In this document: positions 8,196 to 15,941 of the stretch, piece after piece | Layout of the letters: every line of letters starts with the position of its first letter | How positions within the stretch are numbered: position 1 is the stretch's first letter | Virus record (IMG/VR): IMGVR_UViG_3300021961_000521 | Location: 1-26,956 of that record | Direction: 5' to 3' (one strand) | Length of the DNA stretch: 26,956 nucleotides | DNA from: a virus | Notes under the pieces: generated by a model | Database searches by the model: none | Seen by the model: the letters and a program-made list of their open reading frames with translations, nothing else | What the model was told of the DNA's origin: nothing | Made by a program: the position numbers and the translations under genes

Positions 8196-8645
8196 TTAGC
8201 TAAACCCACGTCCACGAGGAATAGATACTTCGGGGAAGGCGCCCCAGGAACTACGAATGAGTTCAGGGATTTGCGCACGGATACGAAGATCCGGTGCATT
8301 CAAGGCCATCTGCGCAAGATTGGCGCTGGTTTGCGTAATGGTGCGTGGAATATCCGCCATCAACTGATATTGGAAAGCACGTTTATCACGCTCTGCTTGG
8401 ATCTGTGCGGCACGCTCTGCTTCTTTACCGCGCTCTTCTGTCATCACCTGAAGAAGCTCACGGAAACGAGTAGGATCGTTATAAACGTCTTCTCGTTTGC
8501 GATTGAGAAGCATGGCTCCCGCAAGACTAGGATCCATCTTTTTTAACAAGTCTTGTTCCCAGGGTTCCCAGGCTTGAGCTGCCGGAGTCATGGGGGATCC
8601 CATGGAAGAAGCAACTACGGAACCAAAGAGAGAAGGGTCAGCCAT
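8196..8645 (-). CDS. Helical protein, 149 aa, probable internal virion component
   Basis: Starts MADPSLFGSVVASSMGSPMT; residues 30-100 are a charged helix (KREDVYNDPTRFRELLQVMT and ERGKEAERAAQIQAERDKR); the C-terminus is PEVSIPRGRGFS. The N-terminus is small-residue rich, like other proteins in this cluster. It lies 10 bases from the glycine-zipper protein and 20 from the candidate ejection protein. No family recognised. Confidence 0.7.
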   Translation of the reverse strand: MADPSLFGSVVASSMGSPMTPAAQAWEPWEQDLLKKMDPSLAGAMLLNRKREDVYNDPTRFRELLQVMTEERGKEAERAAQIQAERDKRAFQYQLMADIPRTITQTSANLAQMALNAPDLRIRAQIPELIRSSWGAFPEVSIPRGRGFS

Positions 8646-8655
8646 GGGTTATTCC

Positions 8656-9579
8656 TCAGCCAATTGAAATGCTAGGAGCAGCTAAAGCAACCGTATAAGG
8701 ATTAGTTGCTAAATATTGACGCATCGTGGCGCCGCGTTCACGCTGAGCACCCAATGCAAGATTTGCTTGTGCTCCAAGGGTCATCTGTTGGAGATAAGCA
8801 TTGTTTTGAGTATTAATCAGTGCTTGAGAACGTGTCAGTTGATCGTTTGCAAGCTTCGTGGTAATTGGAAGCATTGCCTTCTGCATATCAACTTCTTGTT
8901 GATTCTGGAACTGAGTAAGATCCTTGAGGTTAGAAGTAGTCATACCCATCATCGTGCCGTAGTACTCAAGCTGACGCTTTTGATTACGGTTATTAAAATC
9001 TTCTTGGGCGGCAGCATCATTAAGGTTGATGCGTCCCAAGGGAGTTTCAATGTAACGAGGAGGTTGGCTGACCTCGGTCCCTGTTTTACCCGTAGGTGGT
9101 TTACCCGTGTAAGCAGAGACCGCTGCTTCTGCTGCACCGCCACCAAGCATGCCGCCTAACGCAGAACCGGCTAGACCACCGATGACAGTGCCAACGCCTG
9201 GAAGAAGTGCAGAGCCTAATGCAGCACCAGCGGCGCCACCAGCAGCAGAGCCCACGAGCCCACCAGCAGCTTCTGCAGGGCGTCCTTCCATCAGCGATGG
9301 GATTGCCATCAGTGCACCACCGGCCAGGCCACCCCTGAGTCCAGCACGCATCGGTTTGTTTTTAATATATTCACCTGTTTGCGCCGCTTTTTGCTTAACG
9401 TTTTCTAACGTTGATCCAGCACTTCCTTGAAGTTGTTGCACAAAATCTTGAAGACCTTGTTGTGCTTGAGCACGACGGCCTTGGGGTTGCTGGGCTCCAC
9501 CAACTTCCATTACTTCCCCTGAAACGGGGTCGCCCATATAAGTTTTACCGGTGGCTGGATCCGTAAAAATGCGAGCCAT
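8656..9579 (-). CDS. Glycine-zipper membrane-active protein, candidate ejection protein
   Basis: 307 residues. The N-terminus MARIFTDPATGKTYMGDPVS reads as a small beta unit, then Gln-rich helices. Residues 80-155 contain dense GxxxG-type patterns (GGLVGSAAGGAAGAALGSAL, GTVIGGLAGSALGGMLGGG), the hallmark of glycine zippers that pack helices into membrane channels. The C-terminal third is a Gln/Asn/Leu-rich helix. In a late operon such a protein fits a channel or internal protein that enters the host envelope on DNA ejection; a tape-measure-associated role is an alternative. Confidence 0.75.
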   Translation of the reverse strand: MARIFTDPATGKTYMGDPVSGEVMEVGGAQQPQGRRAQAQQGLQDFVQQLQGSAGSTLENVKQKAAQTGEYIKNKPMRAGLRGGLAGGALMAIPSLMEGRPAEAAGGLVGSAAGGAAGAALGSALLPGVGTVIGGLAGSALGGMLGGGAAEAAVSAYTGKPPTGKTGTEVSQPPRYIETPLGRINLNDAAAQEDFNNRNQKRQLEYYGTMMGMTTSNLKDLTQFQNQQEVDMQKAMLPITTKLANDQLTRSQALINTQNNAYLQQMTLGAQANLALGAQRERGATMRQYLATNPYTVALAAPSISIG

Positions 9580-9601
9580 CTATTTGATTATTTCTTATAT
9601 T

Positions 9602-10516
9602 TTAAATTTTACCAGTAGTCACACCATACTCAGCAGTTGTCGGTAACTGATTGCGAGCATTGGTTGCAAGTAATTCGTTGACCACATTACCGGTAGCAAC
9701 ACCGCCAAGAGAGCCAAGAAGACCGCCAACGGCGCCACGGATAGCCCGTTGTTTAGGAGTGCCACCACCTGAAGCAGCAATCTTGGCACCTGCTGTGCCA
9801 CCAGCAAAGCCTGTAACCATTGGAACGCTAACGGGGAATCCCAACATCCGAAGCTCGGGATGACCCTGGAGATTCTCCATCGTTCCTTTGACAATACCTA
9901 AACCAAGCAAACCTTTATCGTTGTAAAGGAAGTTAAGGTAATTTGAGTAACGCTCAGGTGTTAAAGAAGGAATTTCTTCTTTTGCTGTTGCGTACTTGAG
10001 AGGGTCGCCAGTACGTCCCAGGAAGAAACGTTCAAATAACTCCTGTGTTGGCTGTGCTGTTGCACGACGATCTTCTGCACCCTTAGGGGAATAAGTCTGA
10101 GCGTAACCCTCAGGACGGAACTGTTCTTCAGGATTTGTGATGTCGTAAGTACCAGCAGCTGCAACAGCCGGTATTGCAATCGCTAGACCTGCTGCAGCAC
10201 GGCCTGTGGGTGTATCGATTTCCTGCACACCAACTTCAGCAACACGTTGTGCAATTGCTAAGGGATGGTTCCAACGCCACCAATAGGTACGTGTACCGTC
10301 ATTGCCGACATCAATCAGCATGCGGGACGTATAAGCACCTAAAAACTGGCTTGGTGTTTCCCGTGCGGAAATACCTTTTGCTTTAATTGCTTCTTTGAAA
10401 CGCGGGTCTAAAACACTCTGTCCGTATCCAAGGCCCTCTCGGACCATACGAATTTGTGCGATATCTGCTTTCTTGAAGCCACGTTTATATTGTTTAACAA
10501 TGTCTAAGGGATTCAT
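9602..10516 (-). CDS. Membrane-active virion protein, 304 aa
   Basis: The N-terminus is basic (VKQYKRGFKKADIAQIR), residues 61-95 contain an aromatic stretch TYWWRWNHPLAIAQ, and residues 106-122 are a hydrophobic Ala/Ile segment. Two Gly-rich segments follow at 230-251 and 259-276 (AVGGLLGSLGGVATGN). The ATG overlaps the previous stop by one base (TAATG). The alternation of soluble and glycine-zipper parts matches its neighbours, so it is probably part of the same ejection or internal complex. No enzymatic motif seen. Confidence 0.72.
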   Translation of the reverse strand: MNPLDIVKQYKRGFKKADIAQIRMVREGLGYGQSVLDPRFKEAIKAKGISARETPSQFLGAYTSRMLIDVGNDGTRTYWWRWNHPLAIAQRVAEVGVQEIDTPTGRAAAGLAIAIPAVAAAGTYDITNPEEQFRPEGYAQTYSPKGAEDRRATAQPTQELFERFFLGRTGDPLKYATAKEEIPSLTPERYSNYLNFLYNDKGLLGLGIVKGTMENLQGHPELRMLGFPVSVPMVTGFAGGTAGAKIAASGGGTPKQRAIRGAVGGLLGSLGGVATGNVVNELLATNARNQLPTTAEYGVTTGKI

Positions 10517-11088
10517 TAGACAATACCTCCAGCAGCACGCAAGGCTTCAATATATTCAGGGGGATAAGCTCCGAGGACTTTATCCATGTTCTGGCGATAC
10601 TGATCCAGGAAAGTTTGTTCAATCCCTTGTGCTTGGAACTGAGTACCAGGTGCAACGGCTTGGGGCGCTTCTAAGTTATTAACTGCTTGGCGTTGCATCA
10701 TTTGTTGCATGATCTGCTGCTCCTGTGACACCTGCGTTGGCTCAACAGAAGGAGGCATTAAAAACTTTCCAGCAATTGCTTCTGTAGCAAGAGGAGAAAG
10801 TAAAGAGCCACCAATATTTGCTGCAGTTTCCAGGCCAGAGGGAACCATCTCTTGCTCAAACTTACCTGGAGCAACTTCTACACGTCTGGTCTTGGGAGGA
10901 CGAATCTTGCGTGCTGCAGCAGTTAAAGGAAGAGCCACTGCCAAATCACCAAGGCCATATGCAAGGCCAACACCGGGACCACCGGCCATCATGCCAAAAC
11001 CTGCCGAAAGCGCACTACCTGTTGCAACGTTACCAACAAGGTCTTTATTCCTTTTTAAATAACCCAGCAGGCGCCCAGAAAGGTTCAT
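10516..11088 (-). CDS. Membrane-active small virion protein, 190 aa
   Basis: Residues 18-58 are hydrophobic and Gly/Ala-rich (NVATGSALSAGFGMMAGGPG, then VGLAYGLGDLAVALPL), followed by a basic motif KIRPPKTRRVEV, a second weaker hydrophobic region (SLLSPLATEAIAG) and a Gln/Met-rich helix (EQQIMQQMMQRQAV). Its start is 33 bases after the upstream stop and its own stop overlaps the next start. Same general design as the next two genes, suggesting a shared complex. Confidence 0.72.
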   Translation of the reverse strand: MNLSGRLLGYLKRNKDLVGNVATGSALSAGFGMMAGGPGVGLAYGLGDLAVALPLTAAARKIRPPKTRRVEVAPGKFEQEMVPSGLETAANIGGSLLSPLATEAIAGKFLMPPSVEPTQVSQEQQIMQQMMQRQAVNNLEAPQAVAPGTQFQAQGIEQTFLDQYRQNMDKVLGAYPPEYIEALRAAGGIV

Positions 11089-11121
11089 ATTATCTACCAG
11101 TATGTTTTTATTTTAGGTTGA

Positions 11122-11658
11122 TTAACCTACGTTGATAGAACCCTGTGGATTTTCTGAAATTACATCCGGAAGTTTTGGAATGTTTGTAGTGAAACCTTCT
11201 TCCGCCATTGCCAGTAAATAACCATTTGGATCTAGGTTGTTTGCCCTGGGAAATGGATTTTCAGTTTTTTCTTCTGGTGAAATAACAGGACTATAGGTAT
11301 AGACTTCTTTCCATAAAGGATTGAAGTCTGGTTGTTGCTCTGGAAACATTTCAGTAAGTGGGCGCCCTATTGTGAAGTCATAATCTGTTTCAGGATTAAA
11401 ACGCCCAAGGTTTGTAAACATGACATAAGAGTCAGGTTTAGGTTCTTCTGAAACAAAATTAAGTTTTTTATTTCGTGTTGTACGTTGATTAGCAACGCGA
11501 TTAGTCAAATCTTCTTGAGTAAAGCGAGATGGAATCCACGGAGTTTTAGCCGAAGATGCCGGTAAATCGTAATTGTCTTTGAAGTTTGTTTTATGTTCTT
11601 TTTCACCACCAAATTTTATGTAGTCATTTGGTGAGGTCCTAGGCTGCTCTAATTTCAT
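11122..11658 (-). CDS. Soluble protein, 178 aa, unknown
   Basis: Starts MKLEQPRTSPNDYIKFGGEK. It is rich in Pro, Asn, Asp and aromatic residues with few long helices (FNPETDYDFTIGRPLTEMF, LWKEVYTYSPVISPEE), so it is probably extended or partly disordered. No TM and no known motif. The ATG overlaps the previous stop as ATGA. Placed among probable internal virion genes. Confidence 0.7.
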   Translation of the reverse strand: MKLEQPRTSPNDYIKFGGEKEHKTNFKDNYDLPASSAKTPWIPSRFTQEDLTNRVANQRTTRNKKLNFVSEEPKPDSYVMFTNLGRFNPETDYDFTIGRPLTEMFPEQQPDFNPLWKEVYTYSPVISPEEKTENPFPRANNLDPNGYLLAMAEEGFTTNIPKLPDVISENPQGSINVG

Positions 11659-11867
11659 TTAGCTTTTTTCTTCTTATGTAAGCCTACAAGAGTTTTACGT
11701 AAGTTAGCTTGCTTAACTGTTTTGGGATCATACTTGTCCGGAGCACCCAATACGTTCTCTTGAAGCTGGGCGGGTGTGATGCCACGGGACTTGGCTTTAG
11801 CCGTAAAAGCGCCTTCCTTAATGTCGGCACCTTGGATCCATTTTTTATCTTTTTTTTGCTCAGCCAT
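11655..11867 (-). CDS. Small basic protein, 70 aa, KKWIQGA-type
   Basis: Starts MAEQKKDKKWIQGADIKEGA; the ATG at 11867 lies two bases after the upstream stop, so the in-frame TTG six bases earlier is not needed. The core ITPAQLQENV is followed by a basic tail ending HKKKKAK. The KKWIQGA opening resembles a small phage and bacterial protein type that I know only as hypothetical (KKWIQ.AIKKPG). Net charge is strongly positive, so DNA or RNA binding inside the head is possible. Confidence 0.68.
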   Translation of the reverse strand: MAEQKKDKKWIQGADIKEGAFTAKAKSRGITPAQLQENVLGAPDKYDPKTVKQANLRKTLVGLHKKKKAK

Positions 11868-11869
11868 GA

Positions 11870-13993
11870 TCAAATTAAACGGGGTTGAATAACAACTTCA
11901 GAAGTTAAAGGTGTTGATCTTCCTCTTTGTAGTCTACTCATATAAGCTTCAAGCTGATTTGCAGCAAGGTCAGCAGGAGACTGTACTTGTCTTGCGGAAT
12001 ATCCAGTAACACCTTTTAAACCTAACTGTTGAGGAGGAAGTGTGCCAGGATCAGGGGTTAGGCGAGGAACAAAAGTAATTTCTTCAGCTTGAGCTGGCTC
12101 AGCCATTTGCCTACGAAGAAGGGTTATTTCATCTGGTAAGACACCGCCACGTGGATTTCTTGCTGCTTGCTGTTTAGCAGCTCGAATTGTTGCTTGCGAC
12201 ATGTTAATGGAAGAAAGTTTTTGTTCAGGAGTAGAAGTAATTGTTGTTTTAAATCCAGGATAACTACCGTGGCGCAAGGTCATTTTGGTTTCTTCGCGTT
12301 GCAATGCAGTCGGACGAAGCTCGGGATCTGCAATCGGGAAGTTGCGTGGTTCAACTCCATAGATGCCGATGCTAGAACCCGTTTGAGCTTCTGGATCGTA
12401 CGCAGAAAAATAACGGCCGCCACCAGTTTTTTGTTCGTCTAACTGAACAGAGGGACGACCACTACGAATCTCAAGAGTTTCTGCAATAGGTTCACCGGTG
12501 ACTGGATCTACTTCAAAGAAAGGACGCACTCCTTCTTGACGTGGAATCATATTGTATTTAGATCCAAGGGATTCCAAAGATTCCATTTGCCCTCGCACAT
12601 AGTTGCGTTCTGCTAGTGCGTCACCAAGATCAACATTGATAGATTCTGGATTTAGGCTTTGACGTTCAAACAGCATTTTATTGAGCATGCGGGTGTAATA
12701 TCCGCCCTGATCAGGTTCGTCCGCAGCAGCAAAACGAAGTTGTGGCTCCAACTGATCAATTTCATTAAGACGATTAATAATTGCTTGTTTTTGTTCGCCA
12801 AGTGCAGAAATTTTATTTGTTAAGGCAATATCTTTTTCAAACAAGTCGTCAACAAACTCACCTCGCCCTGTGGGTTTGAAGAACATACTGGTTGGGATTT
12901 GTTCTTTTTCTCTGAGTTCTGTTTGAACACGTGGTATTACAGTCAGCGGGGAAGACGGTGCTTCGGACAAACGTGATAAGACGGATGGGTCACCAGTGGA
13001 TGCATACAGCTCCATGGCTTCCGCGATAGCTGGGTCTTGACCCATGGCACGTTCCCGCCGATAGCGGCCCGGCATCGTGGCACCTAATTCTTCAAAACGC
13101 GATTGAAGAAACTCTTGGGCTTTTTCCCGTGGACTAACTGCAGCCGCCGAAAGAAGAGGCGTTGCTTGCTGCTCATTAACTAACGTTGGTGGAACAGTGG
13201 ATTGGCCCCAGGGGTCTGCAATATTCAGTTGTTTAATAAAACGACCTGTAGTTTGATCTTCACCAGATTCAACTGCGTTAATAAATTGATTACGCGTATT
13301 AAGAATTTCTTGATCTTGAAGATCCGTTAAATTAGCTTGGATGTTCTGACTAAATTCTTTGAATGTTCCAGGGGTGCGTCCTTCGGGAAGATCGGTGCGT
13401 TGGCCTGTTAACGCCGGACGTAAAGACACATAAGTTTCAGCAAACCTTTCGGGGCTGCGGCCACGAGCAAAAATTTCTCCAGTGCGTGGGTCGGTAATTA
13501 AAGTTTGCGTTTCTAAAGCTTCTGGATCGGCTGCGCGAGAAATACGGTCGTAAATATCGCCTTGTGGGCGATACACCTTAGGTAACTCTGATTCAGGTTT
13601 TTGGGCAACAGCTGCGTAAACAGCTTGTCGCGTTGGGGGAGCTTTAGATGGAGCTGGTTCTGAAGTTGCTGCTGCACGGCGAACAGCTTGAATGTCCGCA
13701 AGATTGGCTTTAGTCACTCCAGCGGTTGCAGAGCGGGCTGGACCTTTAGGAATCTGTTGACCGCGACGCATTAAGGCCCTGGCACCAAACCCCAAACCAG
13801 CTAATGCACCTACTGCAGCAGCGGCAGCACCCAACGCACCGAGGGGATTTGACTCTTCGACTGGTGGTTTGAGTTGATTACGGCGAAATTCCAAAACTTC
13901 AGGCGCTATTTTTACCCGTTCTTCTGGAGATTCAGGGATTGGCACCCCTGTTGCACGGCTATAGGCGTAGAAATCTGCAGGGGAGAGCGCCAT
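11870..13993 (-). CDS. Large probable internal virion protein, 707 aa, first gene of the leftward operon
   Basis: It starts MALSPADFYAYSRATGVPIP behind an AAAGG-like site. Residues 51-74 form one hydrophobic Ala/Gly segment (LGALGAAAAAVGALAGLGFG) followed by RALMRRGQQ, a typical membrane insertion with positive-inside residues. The remaining ~630 residues are soluble, Pro/Arg/Gln/Glu-rich, with many SPRE or PERF-like turns and coiled helices around 405-435 (ISALGEQKQAIINRLNEI). No lysozyme, protease or polymerase motif is visible. As the longest, promoter-proximal member of a cluster of membrane-active proteins, it is likely an internal or ejection protein; a tail protein is the alternative. 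Confidence 0.75.
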   Translation of the reverse strand: MALSPADFYAYSRATGVPIPESPEERVKIAPEVLEFRRNQLKPPVEESNPLGALGAAAAAVGALAGLGFGARALMRRGQQIPKGPARSATAGVTKANLADIQAVRRAAATSEPAPSKAPPTRQAVYAAVAQKPESELPKVYRPQGDIYDRISRAADPEALETQTLITDPRTGEIFARGRSPERFAETYVSLRPALTGQRTDLPEGRTPGTFKEFSQNIQANLTDLQDQEILNTRNQFINAVESGEDQTTGRFIKQLNIADPWGQSTVPPTLVNEQQATPLLSAAAVSPREKAQEFLQSRFEELGATMPGRYRRERAMGQDPAIAEAMELYASTGDPSVLSRLSEAPSSPLTVIPRVQTELREKEQIPTSMFFKPTGRGEFVDDLFEKDIALTNKISALGEQKQAIINRLNEIDQLEPQLRFAAADEPDQGGYYTRMLNKMLFERQSLNPESINVDLGDALAERNYVRGQMESLESLGSKYNMIPRQEGVRPFFEVDPVTGEPIAETLEIRSGRPSVQLDEQKTGGGRYFSAYDPEAQTGSSIGIYGVEPRNFPIADPELRPTALQREETKMTLRHGSYPGFKTTITSTPEQKLSSINMSQATIRAAKQQAARNPRGGVLPDEITLLRRQMAEPAQAEEITFVPRLTPDPGTLPPQQLGLKGVTGYSARQVQSPADLAANQLEAYMSRLQRGRSTPLTSEVVIQPRLI

Positions 13994-14114
13994 AACCTTT
14001 TAAAACGTATTTTTTATCTTTTGTTGAGTACATTCTAACTTTGGGTAATTAAAAAACGTAAGCATCTTGTAAACTAAAGAGTATGAGCCGTGGTTAGCGG
14101 GATTTATTTTTAAA
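13994..14114. promoter_or_regulatory. Divergent promoter region between the two arms
   Basis: This 121-nt AT-rich gap separates the leftward operon from the first rightward gene. For the leftward operon a possible -10 TAGAAT lies at 14037-14032 (minus strand) with a weak -35 TTACGT 18 bases upstream. For the rightward gene a TAAACT at 14070-14075 is a possible -10. Neither has a strong -35, so phage-specific activation is possible. Confidence 0.45.
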
Positions 14115-14327
14115 ATGGACCAGGAAAGCAGAGAAAGACGCGAAAATATTCGTCAAACAATTGACGAACGTGCCAATCAACTTCGTGAAAGTGGTATTCA
14201 CCCTTTTGAAGTACAGAAGGCTAGGTCTGCTGCTAACCAGGAACTAGCCGTTGCGGTTCCCGATGTTGAAAAATATCAACAAGCCGTAAATTTGGCAACG
14301 CAATTTCAACAGAAAGGCGCAATCTAA
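14115..14327 (+). CDS. Small helical protein, 70 aa, unknown
   Basis: Starts MDQESRERRENIRQTIDERA; charged, almost wholly helical (EVQKARSAANQELAVAVPDV, EKYQQAVNLATQFQQKG). The first rightward gene, monocistronic: a perfect intrinsic terminator follows 38 bases after its stop. It has no Shine-Dalgarno (TTTATTTTTAAA before ATG). Being alone, divergent and terminated, it could be an early or regulatory gene, but no domain is recognised. Confidence 0.72.
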   Translation: MDQESRERRENIRQTIDERANQLRESGIHPFEVQKARSAANQELAVAVPDVEKYQQAVNLATQFQQKGAI

Positions 14328-14364
14328 ATCAAAAAATTAAAATAAGGTTAAATAATTCATAAAC

Positions 14365-14388
14365 GCCGGGGTAAGACCCGGCTTTTTT
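14365..14388 (+). terminator. Intrinsic terminator
   Basis: GCCGGG, loop GTAAGA, CCCGGC, then six T residues. Perfect 6-bp GC stem and U-tract; ends the 70-residue gene's transcript. Confidence 0.95.
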
Positions 14389-14794
14389 GTTGAAGTTTTT
14401 GGGCTAAGTAGGGAAATAACATACAAAATAGCAATTTAGGTATAAATTACTACAAAAGGAAGGCTCCTATAGGGCTCAAATAGGGTACAAAATTACCTGA
14501 CGCTTCTCCCAACCGCCAACCGCGAGGGGATGCGTAGGGAAAAAAAGAACCTGACCTCGTTATTGAGAACGATTCTCAAGAAGCGAGTCGATTTTAGGTC
14601 TAAATACCTACCAAGCCGAGCAATTGTTACGATTTCCTAACATTTGGCGACTAGTTGGGGAAGAGCCCCGCGCTTCGCGAAATAAGACAGTGAGCTACGC
14701 CAGAGTTCACTCAGAGTTTACATCAATACATCCAGGGATAACGGGGGCTGCGCATCCGTAACACGCAGATGTTCCATTGCATTTACTTGGTTCC
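14389..14794. other. About 400-nt non-coding junction region
   Basis: Stops are frequent in all frames and no gene is supported. The region holds a Fur-box-like palindrome (14563-14579), a TAGGT/ACCTA inverted repeat nearby, GGGG/CCCC and CGCG-CTT-CGCG small hairpins around 14658-14680, and GCATCCGTAA shortly before the next gene, a string that recurs before 19997. A TATAAAT near 14440 could be a -10. It probably drives the first rightward transcript; an origin or packaging role cannot be excluded. Confidence 0.5.
14563..14579. promoter_or_regulatory. Fur-box-like perfect palindrome
   Basis: TTGAGAACGATTCTCAA: 7-bp perfect arms around CGA. The arms match the TTGAGAA/TTCTCAA halves of classical Fur-family operators. 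A dimeric repressor site at the arm junction is plausible; the regulator is unknown. Confidence 0.4.
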
Positions 14795-14968
14795 ATGATT
14801 GAGTACTGGTTGGTTACAGCCGAAGAAGGTGACTACGTTCACAAGCGTGCATGCTCCACCCACGAGAAGGCTTGTCAACAAGCCTGGCGTTGGGAAGATG
14901 ATTGTCTTGACAACATCCGTATGGAGTTTATGTCTTATCCAGCTTCGCAGGATGACGTTCCGTTCTGA
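14795..14968 (+). CDS. Small acidic protein, 57 aa, unknown
   Basis: Starts MIEYWLVTAEEGDYVHKRAC and ends YPASQDDVPF. A TTG in frame 18 bases upstream is possible, but the ATG at 14795 is the simpler start. Trp, Tyr and acidic residues dominate; two Cys lie in the middle. No known fold. Its stop is followed after 12 bases by the first member of a repeated hairpin element. Confidence 0.6.
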   Translation: MIEYWLVTAEEGDYVHKRACSTHEKACQQAWRWEDDCLDNIRMEFMSYPASQDDVPF

Positions 14969-14980
14969 GTACCAGGCGTG

Positions 14981-15039
14981 ATGCTGGGGGGTCGAACCCC
15001 CCACTCAGCATTGCCCCCAGCGGAGATGGGCACCGCACC
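14981..15039 (+). ncRNA. Repeated hairpin leader element, copy 1
   Basis: A long imperfect hairpin ATGCT-GGGGG-GTCGAAC-CCCCC-bulge-AGCAT (14981-15011) is followed by GCCCCCAGCGGAGATGGGC and ACCGCAC. The second part, TTGCCCCCAGCGGAGATGGG and CACCGCAC, is identical in copy 2. It lies between two small genes and is probably a structured 5' leader or processing site. Confidence 0.6.
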
Positions 15040-15051
15040 ATGGAGAGATCT

Positions 15052-15336
15052 GTGATCGACCTGACAACTGGTTGGGTACAACACCCTGGTGTAACAGGTG
15101 GTTTCCACCTGGTCTACATCGACAATCTCGTTGGTGAGATATCCATTGTCACTGGACCGAAAGGTTCAGGACTAATGGGTCACAACGATCCAGGTGTAGA
15201 GACCACATACGAAGTGTGGTTTCCAGGTATGTGTAACCCAACAGGTTACCTAACACTTGCCGAAGTGCAAGGCATTATTAAATTCATGCGTCAGCGTGAA
15301 GAAGAGCGCCTTGCTTGGCAAGAAGAAGAAGACTGA
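15052..15336 (+). CDS. Small protein, 94 aa, unknown
   Basis: I place the start at GTG 15052, five bases after GGAGAG, because the next gene has the same layout after the same leader (GCACCGCAC ... GGAG ... GTG). An ATG at 15040 would add four residues (MERS). The product (IDLTTGWVQHPGVTGG, then a Gly-rich core and a charged C-terminal helix ending LAWQEEED) looks like a small beta-rich domain with a helix. No family recognised. Confidence 0.62.
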   Translation: MIDLTTGWVQHPGVTGGFHLVYIDNLVGEISIVTGPKGSGLMGHNDPGVETTYEVWFPGMCNPTGYLTLAEVQGIIKFMRQREEERLAWQEEED

Positions 15337-15402
15337 TCCGTACAAGCGGGTGACCAGGTGCAAACCCTGGTCCAGTTATTGCCCCCAGCGGAGATGGGCA
15401 CC
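15335..15402 (+). ncRNA. Repeated three-hairpin RNA element, copy 2
   Basis: Hairpin A: ATCCG-TACAAG-CGGGT. Hairpin B: GACCAGG-TGCAAAC-CCTGGTC (15352-15372). Hairpin C: GCCC...GGGC within GCCCCCAGCGGAGATGGGC, then ACCGCAC. It begins in the stop codon of the upstream gene and ends before the AGGAG site of the next. Compared with copy 3, the stem of B changes on both sides while its loop is identical, a sign of a conserved RNA fold. Confidence 0.62.
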
Positions 15403-15422
15403 GCACACAACAGGAGTTTCCT

Positions 15423-15692
15423 GTGGCTAACGTCGTTGGCACTTTGCACACTCTTCAGTTCACATCTGAGGAGTTGCATCTGCTAGTCAAAGCCGTGGAA
15501 GACCAGTATCTTTCTGCTGCAGAAGATCACGGTCTTTCTGTCGACTTAGGTGTGGTTGCCCTAAGAGATGCTTTGCAAAAACCAATTCAAGCTGACTGCC
15601 AAGTCAAGTGGCTTGAGAGAAAGGTTGAATACAAGAAGCACGAGGTTGCAACGCTTGAGAAAGCTATTGCAAAACTACGCGCTGTGAGCTGA
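15423..15692 (+). CDS. Helical protein, 89 aa, unknown
   Basis: Start GTG at 15423, six bases after AGGAG. Sequence MANVVGTLHTLQFTSEELHL, then a Leu/Glu-rich helix and a C-terminal coiled coil (KKHEVATLEKAIAKLRAVS). The TSEELHLLVKAVEDQYLSA part resembles small all-helical phage proteins. A canonical Shine-Dalgarno, unlike many neighbours, follows the repeated RNA leader, so translation may be controlled by it. Confidence 0.68.
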   Translation: MANVVGTLHTLQFTSEELHLLVKAVEDQYLSAAEDHGLSVDLGVVALRDALQKPIQADCQVKWLERKVEYKKHEVATLEKAIAKLRAVS

Positions 15693-15756
15693 TCCGTCAA
15701 AGCGGGTCCCAGGGTGCAAACCCCTGGGCAGTTATTGCCACCCACCGAGGGTGGCC
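15691..15756 (+). ncRNA. Repeated three-hairpin RNA element, copy 3
   Basis: Hairpin A: GATCCG-TCAAAG-CGGGTC. Hairpin B: CCCAGGG-TGCAAAC-CCCTGGG (15708-15728). Then CAGTTATT and hairpin C: GCCACCC-ACCGA-GGGTGGC (15737-15755). All three stems are perfect or nearly so. Copies 2 and 3 share CTGATCCGT, AGCGGGT, the loop TGCAAAC and CAGTTATTGCC, while the paired bases differ. Confidence 0.65.
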
Positions 15757-15767
15757 TACTCAGTTAC

Positions 15768-15941
15768 ATGTTACGCAAGAAGTTATCGCAAGCATTGGCC
15801 GTCGCAGCGGTCAAGCTTGCTCAAGACCAAACTCCTGAACGCGTCAAAGCGCAGCTCAACGTGCGTAAGAAAGCATTGATCTATGAGATCGATGGTTACC
15901 GCACTGCTCTGTCCAACTTCATCTCACCGAACCATGACTAA
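15768..15941 (+). CDS. Small basic helical protein, 57 aa, unknown
   Basis: ATG at 15768, 12 bases after hairpin C; a GTG further upstream lies inside hairpin B and is unlikely. MLRKKLSQALAVAAVKLAQD begins an amphipathic basic helix; the C-terminus has YEIDGYRTALSNFISPNHD. The first helix could associate with membranes. The stop overlaps the next gene's start by eight bases (ATGACTAA). Confidence 0.62.
   Translation: MLRKKLSQALAVAAVKLAQDQTPERVKAQLNVRKKALIYEIDGYRTALSNFISPNHD

Noticed and set aside
8716-9430. Plus-strand frames opposite the glycine-zipper protein
   Set aside because: Antisense of Gly/Ala codons giving Pro/Ala-rich shadow; the leftward operon is continuous here.
14981-15756. 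tRNA or tmRNA in the repeated hairpin region, because of T-arm-like GGTCGAACC and TGCAAAC loops
   Set aside because: No acceptor stem or complete cloverleaf can be drawn; the anticodon-like loop lacks the U at its second position.
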